Positions 14,961 to 25,181 of a DNA stretch of 64,000 bases are shown here, piece by piece. Below the pieces are notes generated by a model, which saw only the letters and a list, made by a program, of their open reading frames with translations, was not told the origin of the DNA and searched no databases. The stretch comes from Hyphomicrobium sp. CS1GBMeth3 (GTDB lineage: Bacteria > Pseudomonadota > Alphaproteobacteria > Rhizobiales > Hyphomicrobiaceae). The stretch lies in the NCBI RefSeq assembly GCF_900117455.1, contig NZ_FPHO01000003.1, positions 2,136,501-2,200,500 of the forward strand. Direction: 5' to 3'. How positions within the stretch are numbered: position 1 is the stretch's first letter; every line of letters starts with the position of its first letter. The position numbers and the translations under genes are program-made.

Positions 14961-16178
14961 ATGTGGCGGATTAGGACCTTCTTCTCCGCTTTGAGACGGG
15001 GTTGCAACCGCGACCTCGGCAGAAGCGCGCGGGTCTTGCTCGCTTCGTTTTTGGCTATAGCCCCTGCCGACGCGTCATCGCTCACCGCCGAGAAGCGCGC
15101 GGCGGCCGACGCGTTGGTTGCGCGCTTTCTATCGCGCGTCGACGCGTCGCCTGCGCTGCTCCCCGGCGCGCCGAAGGCCGCCCTCTCGCTCGCTATCGGC
15201 AACGAGCGCACACTGCTTCTGGCAAAGGGCTACGGTGACTGCGCGCCGGGCGTGCCTGTGACGGAGCACACGGTCTATCATGTGGGCTCTCTCGCCAAAC
15301 AATTCACGGCGGCGGCCGTGTTGGATCTGATTGGCCGCAAAGCCCGTCTCCGCGATGGCACGCCGCTTACGCTCGATCTTGCATTGGCTCAGATCTTCGA
15401 GGGCGTCGAGCATTGGCCGCGCAGCGACGCCGAGACGGGCAAGCAACCGGTCACACTGCGCACGCTTCTGACCATGACGTCCAACCTCCCCAACTTCACG
15501 CGCCTGCCGCCGTCAGCGACCGATCCGTGGGGCCGCATCGCCGCGCCTGAGCTGTTATCGGAGTTGAAGAAGCTGAAGCCGTCCGGCTGGCCGAATACGT
15601 TCGAGTACTCGAATACGAGCTACTTCCTGCTGGCGGAGGCGATCGAGGAAGCAGTGGCCCCGGGCGAGCAGGCGCCGCGCGCGCACCGTGACCGCTTGCG
15701 GCGAACGCTGTTTGCACGCGCTGGGCTGCGGGAAACGGGCTTCGTCGGCGATTACATGCCGAACACCGTCGTGGCGCCCGCGATCTATCGCAGGAAGCCG
15801 GTCTTCGACCAGCCGGATTGGCTCAAGGGCAGCGCCGACATCGCGAGCTCGGCAACGGACATCTATGCCTGGAACGCGGCACTGATGAACGGGCGCGTGC
15901 TGCCGTCCGACTTGGTCGCGCTGATGGTCTCGGACGGCGCGCGCGTGACGCCCGATCTCTACTACGGCATGGGCTGGTTCGTAGAGCACAGGCGGAAGGC
16001 GGAGATCTACACTCATTCCGGGCATGTGCCGGGCTACACGTCCTACAGCCTTATCTCGGCCGCCTCGGCGAAGGCAGGCGCCCCCGCATGGACGTCGGTG
16101 ACGCTGCTCGTCAACACGGATGTCGTGGAAGGGCTCGAGACGCTTGCCGAGGAGCTTCTCTACCTCGCCAGCGAGTGA
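14961..16178 (+). CDS. Serine hydrolase, beta-lactamase / class C penicillin-binding protein family
   Basis: This 405-residue protein has the active-site set of the class C beta-lactamase/esterase family: SLAK (Ser110, Lys113), YSN (Tyr216) and HSG (His352) in HSGHVPGYTSY. A hydrophobic segment near the N-terminus (SARVLLASFLAIAPADA) looks like a signal, so it is probably periplasmic. Members are esterases, D-aminopeptidases or peptidoglycan hydrolases as often as beta-lactamases. ATG 14961 is chosen; a TTG frame opens at 14889 and neither has a clear ribosome site. It has no close functional neighbour. Confidence 0.85.
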   Translation: MWRIRTFFSALRRGCNRDLGRSARVLLASFLAIAPADASSLTAEKRAAADALVARFLSRVDASPALLPGAPKAALSLAIGNERTLLLAKGYGDCAPGVPVTEHTVYHVGSLAKQFTAAAVLDLIGRKARLRDGTPLTLDLALAQIFEGVEHWPRSDAETGKQPVTLRTLLTMTSNLPNFTRLPPSATDPWGRIAAPELLSELKKLKPSGWPNTFEYSNTSYFLLAEAIEEAVAPGEQAPRAHRDRLRRTLFARAGLRETGFVGDYMPNTVVAPAIYRRKPVFDQPDWLKGSADIASSATDIYAWNAALMNGRVLPSDLVALMVSDGARVTPDLYYGMGWFVEHRRKAEIYTHSGHVPGYTSYSLISAASAKAGAPAWTSVTLLVNTDVVEGLETLAEELLYLASE

Positions 16179-16192
16179 CCCTATCGCATTCT

Positions 16193-16471
16193 TTACCGCG
16201 TCACGGCGGCCGGAGGGCTGTTCTCGGGCGGAATGTAAAGCCCGAGCCAATCCCGCTCGAGTGCCGTCCACACGAAGAGAAACGCCAACGTAGCAACGAT
16301 CGTGTTGATGATCACGACGCGCAGCAGGCGCGGCTTGACCGGTGCGCTCTCAGGCGTGCCCTCGACGATCTCGCCGGCCTCCCCCTGCGTCTTGACGCCG
16401 AACGGCAGCACGGCGAACAGCGTCATCCACCAGATCATGATGTAAAGCGCGATACCGAGTGAAAGGCTCAT
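16193..16471 (-). CDS. DUF1467 family membrane protein
   Basis: This 92-residue protein has two transmembrane helices. The first (LGIALYIMIWWMTLFAVLPFG) ends in the Pro-Phe-Gly turn typical of DUF1467, and the second is LLRVVIINTIVATLAFLFVW. An acidic, Pro-containing loop joins them. The function is unknown, but in alphaproteobacteria it is regularly the neighbour of methylmalonyl-CoA epimerase, RNase J and birA downstream of nuo, as here. The start at 16471 matches the family N-terminus; an upstream extension is possible. It follows mce with a 19-base gap. Confidence 0.88.
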   Translation of the reverse strand: MSLSLGIALYIMIWWMTLFAVLPFGVKTQGEAGEIVEGTPESAPVKPRLLRVVIINTIVATLAFLFVWTALERDWLGLYIPPENSPPAAVTR

Positions 16472-16490
16472 GCTCTGGCTTCTTTCCTTG

Positions 16491-16895
16491 TCAGGCCTGC
16501 TCAAGCTCCGTCAACGTGCCACAGAAGTCCTTGGGATGCAGGAACAGCACAGCCTTGCCGTGGGCACCGATCTTGGGTGTGCCGTCGCCAAGCACCCGGG
16601 CGCCTTGCTCCTTGAGCTGGTCGCGCGCAGCGAGAATGTCGTCCACCTCGTAGCAGACGTGATGGATGCCGCCGTCCGGATTCTTCTCCAAGAACTTTGC
16701 AATCGGCGAGCCTTCGCCCAGGGGCTCGAGCAGCTCGATCTTGGTGTTGGGCAGCGTGATAAATACGACGGTGACGCCATGCTCCGGCTGCGGCAGCGGG
16801 TCTGAAACGACGGCGCCGAGCGCGTCCCGGTACGTGGCAGTTGCGGCAGACAAGTCCCTGACGGCAATGGCCACGTGATTCAAGCGTCCGATCAT
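16491..16895 (-). CDS. mce: Methylmalonyl-CoA epimerase
   Basis: This 134-residue vicinal-oxygen-chelate enzyme interconverts (R)- and (S)-methylmalonyl-CoA in the propionate/ethylmalonyl-CoA pathway. The fold's motifs are clear: LNHVAIAVRDLSAATATYRD at the start (metal His), IELLEPLGEGSPIAKFLEK, GGIHHVCYEVDDI (second His) and VLFLHPKDFCGTLTELEQ (Glu ligand). The start at 16895 places GAGG six bases upstream; other in-frame ATG codons lie a little earlier. In a methylotroph of this order the enzyme would serve glyoxylate regeneration through the ethylmalonyl-CoA pathway. It follows rnj on the same strand. Confidence 0.95.
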   Translation of the reverse strand: MIGRLNHVAIAVRDLSAATATYRDALGAVVSDPLPQPEHGVTVVFITLPNTKIELLEPLGEGSPIAKFLEKNPDGGIHHVCYEVDDILAARDQLKEQGARVLGDGTPKIGAHGKAVLFLHPKDFCGTLTELEQA

Positions 16896-16935
16896 ATTCA
16901 TCCTCATTCGAGTAAACGCCACGGGCTGAGAGTGC

Positions 16936-18648
16936 TCAGCCTTTTCCTTCGACCACGCTCAAGAGCACCTTGACAATGGGCTTCTTGCCCCAGGCCGCCG
17001 CCACGGCCCCGCGGACGCTCCGGCGCACGGCCTCGGCAACCATCTCGATGTCCCGGCGGCGCTCGCGGGGAATGCTGCGCAGCGTCCCCTCGACCGCGGT
17101 GAGCGCAATCTCGTCCATCGGCTCGCCGTCCCCGTCCTCGCCCGGCACGCCATCGAGAGCCACTTGGGGATCGCTCACGAGCTCGCCGCGTCGCGTGAGC
17201 GCCAGCGCCACCACGATGATCCCGACGGCGGCCAGCTTGCGCCGCTCGCGCACAGGCCCGTCTCCCGCTGGAACAATCAGCCGCCCGTCGCGGAACAGCC
17301 GCCCGACGGGTGCATCGTCGACGATGCGCGCCGGTCCCGGCGCCAGCCGCACGACCTCGCCATTGTAGGCCACCTGCACCTCGGGCACTCCGCACGCACG
17401 CGCGAGCTCGGCATGCGCCTTGAGGTGCCGTACCTCGCCATGCATGGGCACGAGAATCTTGGGCCGCGTCCAGGCATAGAGCTCGCGCAGCTCCTCACGA
17501 CGGGGGTGTCCCGTTACGTGCACGAGCGCGTCGCTGTCTGTCAGGATCTCAACACCCATCCGCGCCAGCGCGTTCTGAATCCACCCGACGGCCTTTTCAT
17601 TCCCTGGGATCGTGCGTGACGAGAAGATCGCGAGATCGCCCTTGTCGAGGGAGACGTCCGGATGCTCGTTCTCAGCGATGCGCGCCATGGCCGCCCGCGG
17701 CTCGCCCTGGCTGCCCGTGCAGAGGCACACGATGTGCGAACGCTTGAGCTCCTTAAACTGCTGCTGATCCACGTAGCGGAACCCTTGCGGCAGATAGCCG
17801 GTGTCCACCGCGACCTCGATGGCGCGATGCAGGGCACGCCCCGCGATCACCAGCTCGCGCCCTGCAGCCCGGGCCGCATCCGCCACGGCTTTGATGCGCC
17901 CGACGTTGGATGCGAACGTGGTCACGGCAACGCGGTGCGGCGCATTACGGATGATCTCAGCCAGCGATTTCGCGACGTCACGCTCGGACGGCGAGCGCCC
18001 GTCGCGCATGGCGTTCGTGGAATCGCCGATGACGGCAAGCACGCCCTCCTCTCCGAGCGCGGCAAGGCGGCCCGTATCGGGCGCAGAGCCGATCACAGGC
18101 GTGGCATCGAGCTTCCAGTCGCTCGTATGCAGCACGGTTCCAAGCGACGTGCGGATGGCGAGCGCGCTGCTCTCCGGGATCGAGTGCGCCATCTCGATCA
18201 GCTCGACGTCGAACGGACCGACGCTGAAACGCCCATTGAGCGGCACTTCGTGGATCGGGATAGCGAGCCGGTTGCCGAATTCAGCGAGCTTGGCTTTGAG
18301 CATGCCCGCAGTGAAGGGCGTGGCGTAGACCGGCACGCCGAGCCGCGGCCACATCTCGACGACGGCGCCGATGTGGTCCTCGTGCGCGTGCGTGATGACG
18401 AGACCCGCGAGCGCGTTGCGCTCTTCCTCGATGAAGCGCAAATCGGGGAAAATGACGTCGACGCCCGGGTCGTCCTCGCCCTCGGGAAACGTGATGCCGA
18501 GGTCGACCATCAGCCATTTGCGCGCGTCGGGGGGGCCGAGACCATAAAGGTAGGCATTCATGCCGATCTCGCCGAGGCCGCCGAGGGCCAGGAACACCAG
18601 TTCGTCCTGCTCGCGGGAGCGGCCACGTTGCGTCTGTTGCTCAGGCAT
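16936..18648 (-). CDS. rnj: Ribonuclease J
   Basis: This 570-residue metallo-beta-lactamase/beta-CASP ribonuclease takes part in mRNA decay and rRNA maturation. The metal motif THAHEDHIGAV (about residues 85-95), the downstream GDSTNAM and HTSDWKLD ligands, TFASNVGRI of the beta-CASP domain and HVTGHPRREEL are all present. The C-terminal RNase J domain (about 470-570) follows. Length fits the alphaproteobacterial type. The place between birA and mce is the common order in this class. It shows no disruption. Confidence 0.95.
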   Translation of the reverse strand: MPEQQTQRGRSREQDELVFLALGGLGEIGMNAYLYGLGPPDARKWLMVDLGITFPEGEDDPGVDVIFPDLRFIEEERNALAGLVITHAHEDHIGAVVEMWPRLGVPVYATPFTAGMLKAKLAEFGNRLAIPIHEVPLNGRFSVGPFDVELIEMAHSIPESSALAIRTSLGTVLHTSDWKLDATPVIGSAPDTGRLAALGEEGVLAVIGDSTNAMRDGRSPSERDVAKSLAEIIRNAPHRVAVTTFASNVGRIKAVADAARAAGRELVIAGRALHRAIEVAVDTGYLPQGFRYVDQQQFKELKRSHIVCLCTGSQGEPRAAMARIAENEHPDVSLDKGDLAIFSSRTIPGNEKAVGWIQNALARMGVEILTDSDALVHVTGHPRREELRELYAWTRPKILVPMHGEVRHLKAHAELARACGVPEVQVAYNGEVVRLAPGPARIVDDAPVGRLFRDGRLIVPAGDGPVRERRKLAAVGIIVVALALTRRGELVSDPQVALDGVPGEDGDGEPMDEIALTAVEGTLRSIPRERRRDIEMVAEAVRRSVRGAVAAAWGKKPIVKVLLSVVEGKG

Positions 18649-18689
18649 GCGCCGTTTCGTTTCCTTTTGTTGTTAACCGCGACCGTGCC

Positions 18690-19421
18690 TCAGCGCTGAA
18701 GCGATACGTCTCCAAAGGTGAACCGGCGGACTGAGCCGTCCACCGCGATGAGAAGGGACCCGTCCGGATCGAGACCCTGGAAGGTGCCGACGACGTGCTC
18801 AGTGCCGGTATTGATGCCCATGCGTTCCCCTAAAGGATGGGCGCGCGTTAGCCAAGCCTCCCTGACCGCGGCAAAGCCACGTCCCTCGTCCCAGACGGCG
18901 AGCCAGGCGGCGAGTGTGCCGGAAATGGAATTGAGGAGCTCCCGCGGCTCGAGGTGCGCGCCGTGCGCTGCAAGGTGCGTGGCGGGGCGATCCAGCCCCG
19001 CGGGGTGCGAGGCGATATTAACGCCGATGCCGATGACCGCGGCGAGGCCTGCGGCGTTTGTGCTGCTTTCGATGAGGATGCCGCCCGTCTTCTCGCCGCC
19101 GATCAGGATGTCGTTCGGCCATTTGAGCCGCAGCTCCGGAGGAACGGGGCTCATGATCGCCTGCAAGGCGTCGAAGACGGCGACGCCCGTCACCAGGGCC
19201 AGCTGATAGGCTTTGGGTTGGGGCAGGGCTAGGGTGACGAGCAGGCTCGCGTGGAGATTTCCGGGCTCCGAGGACCAGCCACGACCACTGCGGCCCCGGC
19301 CAGCCGTCTGCACCTCCGCCAGGATCCAAAGCGGTCCGCGCTCACCCGCCTGCGCACGTCGCGCGGCTTCGGCGTTGGTGGAATCCACGGCAGAGAGGGC
19401 AACAACGCGATCGAGGGTCAT
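18690..19421 (-). CDS. birA: Biotin--[acetyl-CoA carboxylase] ligase
   Basis: This 243-residue enzyme attaches biotin to carboxylase carrier domains. It has the catalytic region only, without the N-terminal DNA-binding domain of E. coli BirA, so it should not act as a repressor. The motif GRGRSGRGWSSEPGNLHASL carries the adenylate-binding loop, and KWPNDILIGGEKTGGILIES and GIGVNIASHP follow as in the family. ATG 19421 is used. It normally follows nuoN directly; here a PilZ gene in the opposite orientation intervenes. Confidence 0.95.
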   Translation of the reverse strand: MTLDRVVALSAVDSTNAEAARRAQAGERGPLWILAEVQTAGRGRSGRGWSSEPGNLHASLLVTLALPQPKAYQLALVTGVAVFDALQAIMSPVPPELRLKWPNDILIGGEKTGGILIESSTNAAGLAAVIGIGVNIASHPAGLDRPATHLAAHGAHLEPRELLNSISGTLAAWLAVWDEGRGFAAVREAWLTRAHPLGERMGINTGTEHVVGTFQGLDPDGSLLIAVDGSVRRFTFGDVSLQR

Positions 19422-19556
19422 CAAGCTAGGTCAGCCCGTTAGTCAGTGCGCGGCATAGGCTGCCGATCTTTTTTGCGGTGCGATAAGCTGCCATTAGGAC
19501 ATACAGCATAAGAATTACATCAATTATTCTTGAATGTTAGCACACCGGAATATCCC

Positions 19557-19802
19557 ATGGCGAGCGGAGACGCACGGGAAGCCAAACGACGCCGAACCAA
19601 CAACGCCGGCCTCCTGCGAACCGACGGAAAGGAGTTCGCGGTGCTACTGCGCGACGCCTCTCCGACGGGCGCGCGAGTCCGCTTGGTTGTTCCTTGCGAC
19701 GTTCCCACCCGCGTGACGCTTGTTTCCGCGATGGAAAAAATCAACACCGTTTGCAAGGTCGTCTGGCGGCGCGGAAACGATCTCGGATTGAAATTCGAAT
19801 AG
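19557..19802 (+). CDS. PilZ domain protein
   Basis: This 81-residue protein looks like a single PilZ domain. The N-terminal basic stretch (KRRRTNNAGLL) stands where c-di-GMP-binding RxxxR sequences usually sit. LLRDASPTGARVRL matches the PilZ D/NxSxxG element (DASPTG), and VCKVVWRRGNDLGLKFE is the usual closing strand. It would bind c-di-GMP or be a degenerate relative. The leader is AT-rich. It stands alone, opposite to nuoN and birA, and ends 6 bases before nuoN's stop on the other strand. Confidence 0.8.
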   Translation: MASGDAREAKRRRTNNAGLLRTDGKEFAVLLRDASPTGARVRLVVPCDVPTRVTLVSAMEKINTVCKVVWRRGNDLGLKFE

Positions 19803-19808
19803 CCCGCC

Positions 19809-21254
19809 CTAGAGCTTGAGCGATTCCGCAGCCGCTGCAGCAGCATCGATCAGCGGTGACGGATAGACGGCGTAAAGCACGACGAACAGTCCGGCCGCGA
19901 TCATCACGAAACGCACGTAAGGCGCCGCCGGGCTGAAGCCGGGCTTCGCCTCGTCGAAGAACATCACCTTGACGATGCGCAGATAGTAGAATGCGCCGAC
20001 AACGCTGGTCAGCACGCCGAGGATGGCGAGCCCGTAAAGCTCGGCTTTTACAGCCGCTGCGAACACGTAGAATTTGGCGAAGAAGCCGGCGAGCGGCGGC
20101 ACGCCAGCCAGCGAGAAAAACAGCATGGCGAGGATGAAGGCCATCGGCAGGTTCGTCTGCGCGAGGCCCGCAAGCTCGTAGATGTCCTCCACAGGGCCCT
20201 CATCGCGGCGCATGGCGAGGATGCAGGCGAACGCGCCGAGCGTCGTGACGAGGTAGATGGCGAGATAGATCAGGAGCGCCTCGACACCTCCCGCGCCGCC
20301 TGCCGCCAAGCCGACGAGCGCATATCCAACGTGGCCTATCGACGAATAGGCCATCAGCCGCTTGATGTTGGTCTGCCCGATGGCCGCGAAAGCGCCGAGC
20401 AGCATCGAGGCGATCGAGAGGAAGATCACGATCTTCTGCCACTGCACGAAGAGCCCGCCGAAGCCGTCGAACAGCACGCGCGCGACCAACGCCAGCGCGG
20501 CAAGCTTGGGCGCGGCGGCGAAGAAGGCCGTAATCGGCGTTGGCGCACCCTCGTAGACGTCCGGCGTCCACATGTGGAACGGCACCGCCGAGATCTTGAA
20601 CGCGAGGCCGACGAGCAGGAACACGAGGCCGGCGATGAGGCCGAGGTTGGTCGCAGCCCCGGGCGCGGAGGCAGCCGTCGCCAACCCCTCGAACGAGATC
20701 GTACCGGCGAAGCCGTAAAGCAGGGAAGCACCGTATAGAAGCATGCCGGACGACAGCGCGCCCAGCACGAAATACTTGAGCCCCGCCTCGCTGGAGCGCA
20801 CGTCGTCGCGTCGAATGGCGGCGAGCACATAGAGCGCAAGGCTCTGCAACTCGAGGCCAAGATAGAGGGCCAACAGATCTCCGGCCGAGATCATCATCAT
20901 CATGCCGAGGGTCGCCAGCAGGATCAGCACTGGGATCTCGAAACGTGACGCGTGCGCCCGGCGGAAGTAGTCGAACGACAATAGGATCGAGACAGCCGAG
21001 CCCGCGAGCACCAAAAGCTTCACGAAGCGGGCGAAGGCATCCGAGACGAGGGCACCGTTGAACGCACGCTCGGTGCCGGATTGAGAAACGACGAGAAACG
21101 CGGTCACGGCCAGGGCCAGGATGGAGAGCCAGCCGATCGTCTCCTTGCGCTCGATCTCCTCGCCGCCGAAGGCACCGATCATCAGGATGGCGATAGCGCC
21201 GAGCGCGAGGACGATTTCGGGAAGAGCAACGATGGCGTTCGCGGCGTCGAACAT
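19809..21254 (-). CDS. nuoN: NADH-quinone oxidoreductase subunit N
   Basis: This 481-residue antiporter-like membrane subunit of respiratory complex I has about 14 helices. Family segments include GLELQSLALYVLAAI, the SSGMLLYGASLLYG helix, and PFHMWTPDVYEGAPTPITAFFA, where the broken helix and proton-channel Lys/His residues lie. It is the last nuo gene. Its start is 12 bases from nuoM's stop. Confidence 0.97.
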   Translation of the reverse strand: MFDAANAIVALPEIVLALGAIAILMIGAFGGEEIERKETIGWLSILALAVTAFLVVSQSGTERAFNGALVSDAFARFVKLLVLAGSAVSILLSFDYFRRAHASRFEIPVLILLATLGMMMMISAGDLLALYLGLELQSLALYVLAAIRRDDVRSSEAGLKYFVLGALSSGMLLYGASLLYGFAGTISFEGLATAASAPGAATNLGLIAGLVFLLVGLAFKISAVPFHMWTPDVYEGAPTPITAFFAAAPKLAALALVARVLFDGFGGLFVQWQKIVIFLSIASMLLGAFAAIGQTNIKRLMAYSSIGHVGYALVGLAAGGAGGVEALLIYLAIYLVTTLGAFACILAMRRDEGPVEDIYELAGLAQTNLPMAFILAMLFFSLAGVPPLAGFFAKFYVFAAAVKAELYGLAILGVLTSVVGAFYYLRIVKVMFFDEAKPGFSPAAPYVRFVMIAAGLFVVLYAVYPSPLIDAAAAAAESLKL

Positions 21255-21266
21255 GAACCGGATCCT

Positions 21267-22760
21267 TTACTGCGCAACGGCGGCGGTCTGGCTCGCCGCT
21301 TCGAGCGAGCTGACCAGCGCTTTAACCGACACGGCCGTCACGTCGAGAATGGGGGCTGGATAGAAGCCGAACAGGATGGTGAGGAGCACGAGCGGCACCA
21401 GGATCGCGATCTCACGCGGGCTGACGTCTGTGATGCTCTTGAGCGACGGTTTCTCAAGCGAGCCGAACACGACGCGCCGGTAGAGATAGAGCGCGTAGGC
21501 GGCCGAGAGGATAACGCCGCTGGTTGCGAAGAACGCGACGTAGGTGTTGACCTTGAACGAGGCGAGCAGCGTCAGGAACTCGCCGACGAAGCCCGACGTG
21601 CCCGGCAGGCCCACGTTGCCCATGGTGAACACCATGAAGATCGCGGCGTAAATTGGCATCCGTTCGACGATCCCGCCGTAGGCCTTGATCTCGCGCGTGT
21701 GCAACCGGTCGTAAACGACGCCGACGCAGAGGAACAGCGCCGACGAGATCAGCCCGTGCGACAGCATCTGGAAGATCGCGCCGTCGATACCCTGCTGCGT
21801 GAAGGTGAAGATGCCCATGGTCACGAAGCCCATGTGGGCGACCGACGAATAGGCGATGAGCTTTTTCATGTCCTCCTGCACGAGCGCGATCAGCGACGTC
21901 GCGACGATAGCTACGACCGACAGCGCGAACACGAGCGGCGCCAAGCTAGCGCTCGCCTCCGGGAACATCGGCAGCGAGAAACGCAGGAAGCCGTAGCCGC
22001 CCATCTTGAGCAGGATGCCGGCAAGAATGACCGAGCCGGCCGTCGGCGCCTCGACGTGCGCATCCGGCAGCCACGTGTGCACAGGCCACATCGGCATCTT
22101 GACCGCGAACGAGGCGAAGAACGCAAGCCACAGCCAGAACTGCATGTCGCTCGGGAACTTGGTCGTCATCAGCGTCGGGATGTCGGTGGTGCCCGCCTGC
22201 CAGTACATGGCCATCATGGCAAGCAGCATCAGCACCGAACCGAGGAACGTGTAGAGGAAGAACTTGAAGCTCGCGTAGACGCGCCGCGGTCCGCCCCAGA
22301 CGCCGATGATGAGGAACATCGGGATGAGGCCGCCCTCGAAGAACAGATAGAAGAGCACCAGATCCAGCGCGCAGAAAACGCCGATCATCAGCGTCTCGAG
22401 CACGAGGAACGCGATCATGTACTCCTTGACGCGATCCTCGATCGCTTCCCAGGAGGCGAGGATGCAAAGCGGCATCAGGAACGTGGTCAGGATCACGAAC
22501 AGCATCGAGATGCCGTCGACGCCCATCTTGTACTTGATGGGCCCGAGCCAGTTGTGCTCTTCGACGAACTGGAAATTCGCCGTCGTGGGATCGAAGTTGA
22601 ACCAGATCAAAAGCGAGATGACGAACGTGATCAGCGTCGTCCACAGCGCCGTATAGCGGATATTCTGGCCAGCCTCGCGCGGAAGCAGCGCGATAAACAG
22701 CGCGCCCGCCAGCGGCAGGAACGTTACCAGCGACAGGATCGGCGCGTCTTGGATGTTCAT
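21267..22760 (-). CDS. nuoM: NADH-quinone oxidoreductase subunit M
   Basis: This 497-residue antiporter-like subunit of complex I carries the conserved [18 protein letters not shown] with the channel Glu region, [20 protein letters not shown] with the broken helix, and [15 protein letters not shown] 22760 overlaps the last 4 bases of nuoL, so the two are translationally coupled; longer in-frame extensions run into nuoL and are rejected. Confidence 0.97.
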   Translation of the reverse strand: MNIQDAPILSLVTFLPLAGALFIALLPREAGQNIRYTALWTTLITFVISLLIWFNFDPTTANFQFVEEHNWLGPIKYKMGVDGISMLFVILTTFLMPLCILASWEAIEDRVKEYMIAFLVLETLMIGVFCALDLVLFYLFFEGGLIPMFLIIGVWGGPRRVYASFKFFLYTFLGSVLMLLAMMAMYWQAGTTDIPTLMTTKFPSDMQFWLWLAFFASFAVKMPMWPVHTWLPDAHVEAPTAGSVILAGILLKMGGYGFLRFSLPMFPEASASLAPLVFALSVVAIVATSLIALVQEDMKKLIAYSSVAHMGFVTMGIFTFTQQGIDGAIFQMLSHGLISSALFLCVGVVYDRLHTREIKAYGGIVERMPIYAAIFMVFTMGNVGLPGTSGFVGEFLTLLASFKVNTYVAFFATSGVILSAAYALYLYRRVVFGSLEKPSLKSITDVSPREIAILVPLVLLTILFGFYPAPILDVTAVSVKALVSSLEAASQTAAVAQ

Positions 22761-24709
22761 GGCGCGCCCCCGCCGCCTGCCACAATGAAGTAGGTGAGTA
22801 GTGCTGCAACGCCGATCAGCATGGCGAAGGCGTAGTGGTACACATAGCCGGTCTGCAGCTTGATGATGCGACCCGTGCTCCACAGCACGCCCTTGGCCGT
22901 GCCGTCGATGGTGCCATCGATCACGGAGCCGTCCACGCCCTTCCAGAGGAAGCGACCGATGGCGAAGGCCGGCCGCACGAAGATGCGGTCATAGAGCTCG
23001 TCGAAGTACCACTTGTTCAGGAAGAACAGGTAGATCGGCCGGAAGACACGAGCGGTGACTGCCGGCAGCCACGGCGCGAGCACGTAGTAGACGACGGCGA
23101 GGCCCAGGCCAGAAACCATGGCCAGCGTCGGCGCCCAAAGCACCCACTCCGGCACCTCGTGCATGTGATGGCGGATGTCCTTGCCCGGCGCCTCGTAAAG
23201 CGCCGTGCGCCAGAAGTCCGCGTAGCCTCCGCCGATGAAGAAGTAGGAGAAGGTGATGCCCGCGAGCACGGCGCCTGCCGCCAGCGCGAACAGCGGGATC
23301 AGCATGACCTGCGGGCTTTCGTGGGCATGGTCGTAGGTATGATGGTCGGCGCGCGTTTGGCCGTGGAACGTCAGAAACATGAGGCGCCACGAGTAGAACG
23401 AGGTCATGAAGGCGGCGATCACGAGCCCCCAGAACGCGAAGTTGTTCGGCGTGTGGGCGGCGTAGGCGGCCTCGATGATTGCGTCCTTGGAATGGAAGCC
23501 CGCGAAGCCGGCGAGGTGCGGAATGCCGACGCCCGTCAGCGCCAGCGTGCCGATCAGCATCATGGCCCAGGTGATCGGCATCTTCTTCGCAAGCCCACCC
23601 ATGCGGCGCATGTCCTGCTCGTGGTGCATGCCATGAATCACTGAGCCCGCACCGAGGAACAGAAGCGCCTTGAAGAAGGCGTGCGTGAACAGGTGGAAGA
23701 TGCCGACGGAGTAGGCGCCCACGCCGCAAGCGACGAACATGTAGCCGAGCTGCGAGCACGTCGAGTAGGCGATGACACGCTTGATGTCGTTCTGCACGAG
23801 GCCGACGGTCGCCGCGAAGAACGCCGTGATGGTGCCGATGACGACCACGACCTCGAGCGCCGTCGGGGCCAGCTCGAAGACGGGCGACATACGCGCCACC
23901 ATGAACACGCCGGCCGTGACCATCGTCGCGGCATGGATCAGCGCCGAGACCGGGGTCGGGCCTTCCATGGCGTCGGGCAGCCAGGTGTGCAGCAGGAACT
24001 GCGCCGACTTGCCCATGGCGCCCATGAAGAGCAAAAGCGCGATCAGCGTCAGTGCATCGACCTCGTAGCCGAGGAACGAGATCGTCTTGCCGACGAGATC
24101 CGGTGCAGCCGTGAAGACGGCATCGAGGTTGATCGAGTCCGTCATTAAGAACAGCGCGAAGATACCGAGCGAGAACCCGAAATCGCCGACGCGGTTGACG
24201 ACGAAGGCCTTGATGGCGGCCGCATTGGCCTCGGGCTTCTTGTACCAGAAGCCGATCAGCAGATAGGAGGCGAGGCCCACGCCCTCCCAGCCGAAGAACA
24301 TCTGCACCAGGTTGTCGCTGGTGACGAGCGCCAGCATGGCGAAGGTGAAGAGCGACAGATAGGCAAAGAAGCGCGGCCGGCTGTCGTCCTCGTGCATGTA
24401 GCCGATGGAGTAAAGGTGCACGAGCGCGGACACGGTGGTCACCACGACCAGCATCACGGCCGTCAGCGTATCGATGCGCAGCGCCCACGCCGTGTCGAGC
24501 TCGCCGGATGTGATCCAGCGCAGGATCGGCACGCGCGCCGTCTCGCCGGAGAAGCCGACTTGCACGAATACGACCCACGACAGCAGCGCCGCCGTCATCA
24601 AGAGCGACGTCGTGACGATCTCGGACGGGCGTGGCCCGATGATGCGGCCGAACAGGCCAGCGATCAGCGCGCCGACGAGCGGTAGGAAAACGATGAGGGA
24701 GTAGATCAT
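22757..24709 (-). CDS. nuoL: NADH-quinone oxidoreductase subunit L
   Basis: This is the largest membrane subunit of complex I, with 650 residues. It has the antiporter core ([19 protein letters not shown], then [20 protein letters not shown]) and the long C-terminal lateral helix with its last transmembrane segment ([20 protein letters not shown]). A palindromic repeat of about 110 bases separates it from nuoK, so this gene may be on a separately stabilised part of the transcript. Confidence 0.97.
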   Translation of the reverse strand: MIYSLIVFLPLVGALIAGLFGRIIGPRPSEIVTTSLLMTAALLSWVVFVQVGFSGETARVPILRWITSGELDTAWALRIDTLTAVMLVVVTTVSALVHLYSIGYMHEDDSRPRFFAYLSLFTFAMLALVTSDNLVQMFFGWEGVGLASYLLIGFWYKKPEANAAAIKAFVVNRVGDFGFSLGIFALFLMTDSINLDAVFTAAPDLVGKTISFLGYEVDALTLIALLLFMGAMGKSAQFLLHTWLPDAMEGPTPVSALIHAATMVTAGVFMVARMSPVFELAPTALEVVVVIGTITAFFAATVGLVQNDIKRVIAYSTCSQLGYMFVACGVGAYSVGIFHLFTHAFFKALLFLGAGSVIHGMHHEQDMRRMGGLAKKMPITWAMMLIGTLALTGVGIPHLAGFAGFHSKDAIIEAAYAAHTPNNFAFWGLVIAAFMTSFYSWRLMFLTFHGQTRADHHTYDHAHESPQVMLIPLFALAAGAVLAGITFSYFFIGGGYADFWRTALYEAPGKDIRHHMHEVPEWVLWAPTLAMVSGLGLAVVYYVLAPWLPAVTARVFRPIYLFFLNKWYFDELYDRIFVRPAFAIGRFLWKGVDGSVIDGTIDGTAKGVLWSTGRIIKLQTGYVYHYAFAMLIGVAALLTYFIVAGGGGAP

Positions 24710-24717
24710 GACGGAAC

Positions 24718-24830
24718 TTTCCCTCCCCCCTGGTGGGGGAGGTTAGGAGGGGGGGAGCACATGACATCGGCGGCGGAAGGTATTCCCCCCACCCCGGCCC
24801 TCCCCACAAGGGGGAGGGGGAAGCGCTCTA
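24718..24830. repeat. Palindromic intergenic repeat between nuoL and nuoK
   Basis: The interval contains two G/C-rich hairpins facing each other. CCTCCCCCCTGGTGGGGGAGG lies near its left end; CCCTCCCCACAAGGGGGAGG lies near its right end, and the two halves are imperfect inverted copies. The style (a CCCTCCCC..AAG..GGGGAGGG core beside GGTTAGG or CCGG spacers) is that of REP-like intergenic palindromes common in Rhizobiales. It would fold strongly in the nuo mRNA. Confidence 0.75.
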
Positions 24831-24857
24831 GTTCTTCAACGCGCTCAGCCATCCCGC

Positions 24858-25166
24858 TCATCCCTTCATCATGTTGATATCCTCAACCGCGATCGAGCCG
24901 CGGTTGCGGAAGTAGACGACGATGATCGCAAGCCCGATCGCTGACTCGGCGGCCGCGACCGTGAGCACGAACAGGGCGAACACCTGCCCCACGAGATCGG
25001 CGTGAAAATGCGAGAAGGCGACGAGGTTTATGTTGACGGCGAGCAGCATCAGCTCGACCGACATCAGGATGATGATGACGTTCTTCCGGTTGAGGAAGAT
25101 GCCGAACATGCCAAGCGTGAACAGGCACGCCGCGACCGTCAGGTAGTGTCCGAGCCCGATCTCCAT
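24858..25166 (-). CDS. nuoK: NADH-quinone oxidoreductase subunit K
   Basis: This 102-residue, three-helix complex I subunit carries the two membrane glutamates of the family: in [15 protein letters not shown] and in [16 protein letters not shown]. Length is normal. It is 15 bases downstream of nuoJ. Confidence 0.97.
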   Translation of the reverse strand: MEIGLGHYLTVAACLFTLGMFGIFLNRKNVIIILMSVELMLLAVNINLVAFSHFHADLVGQVFALFVLTVAAAESAIGLAIIVVYFRNRGSIAVEDINMMKG

Positions 25167-25181
25167 GGTGCCCCCGTCCTC

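Noticed and set aside
21081..22793. Long plus-strand open frame opposite nuoM, very rich in Arg, Glu, Asp and His
   Set aside because: It is the antisense shadow of a conserved gene in GC-rich DNA; composition is abnormal and no domain or ribosome site is present.
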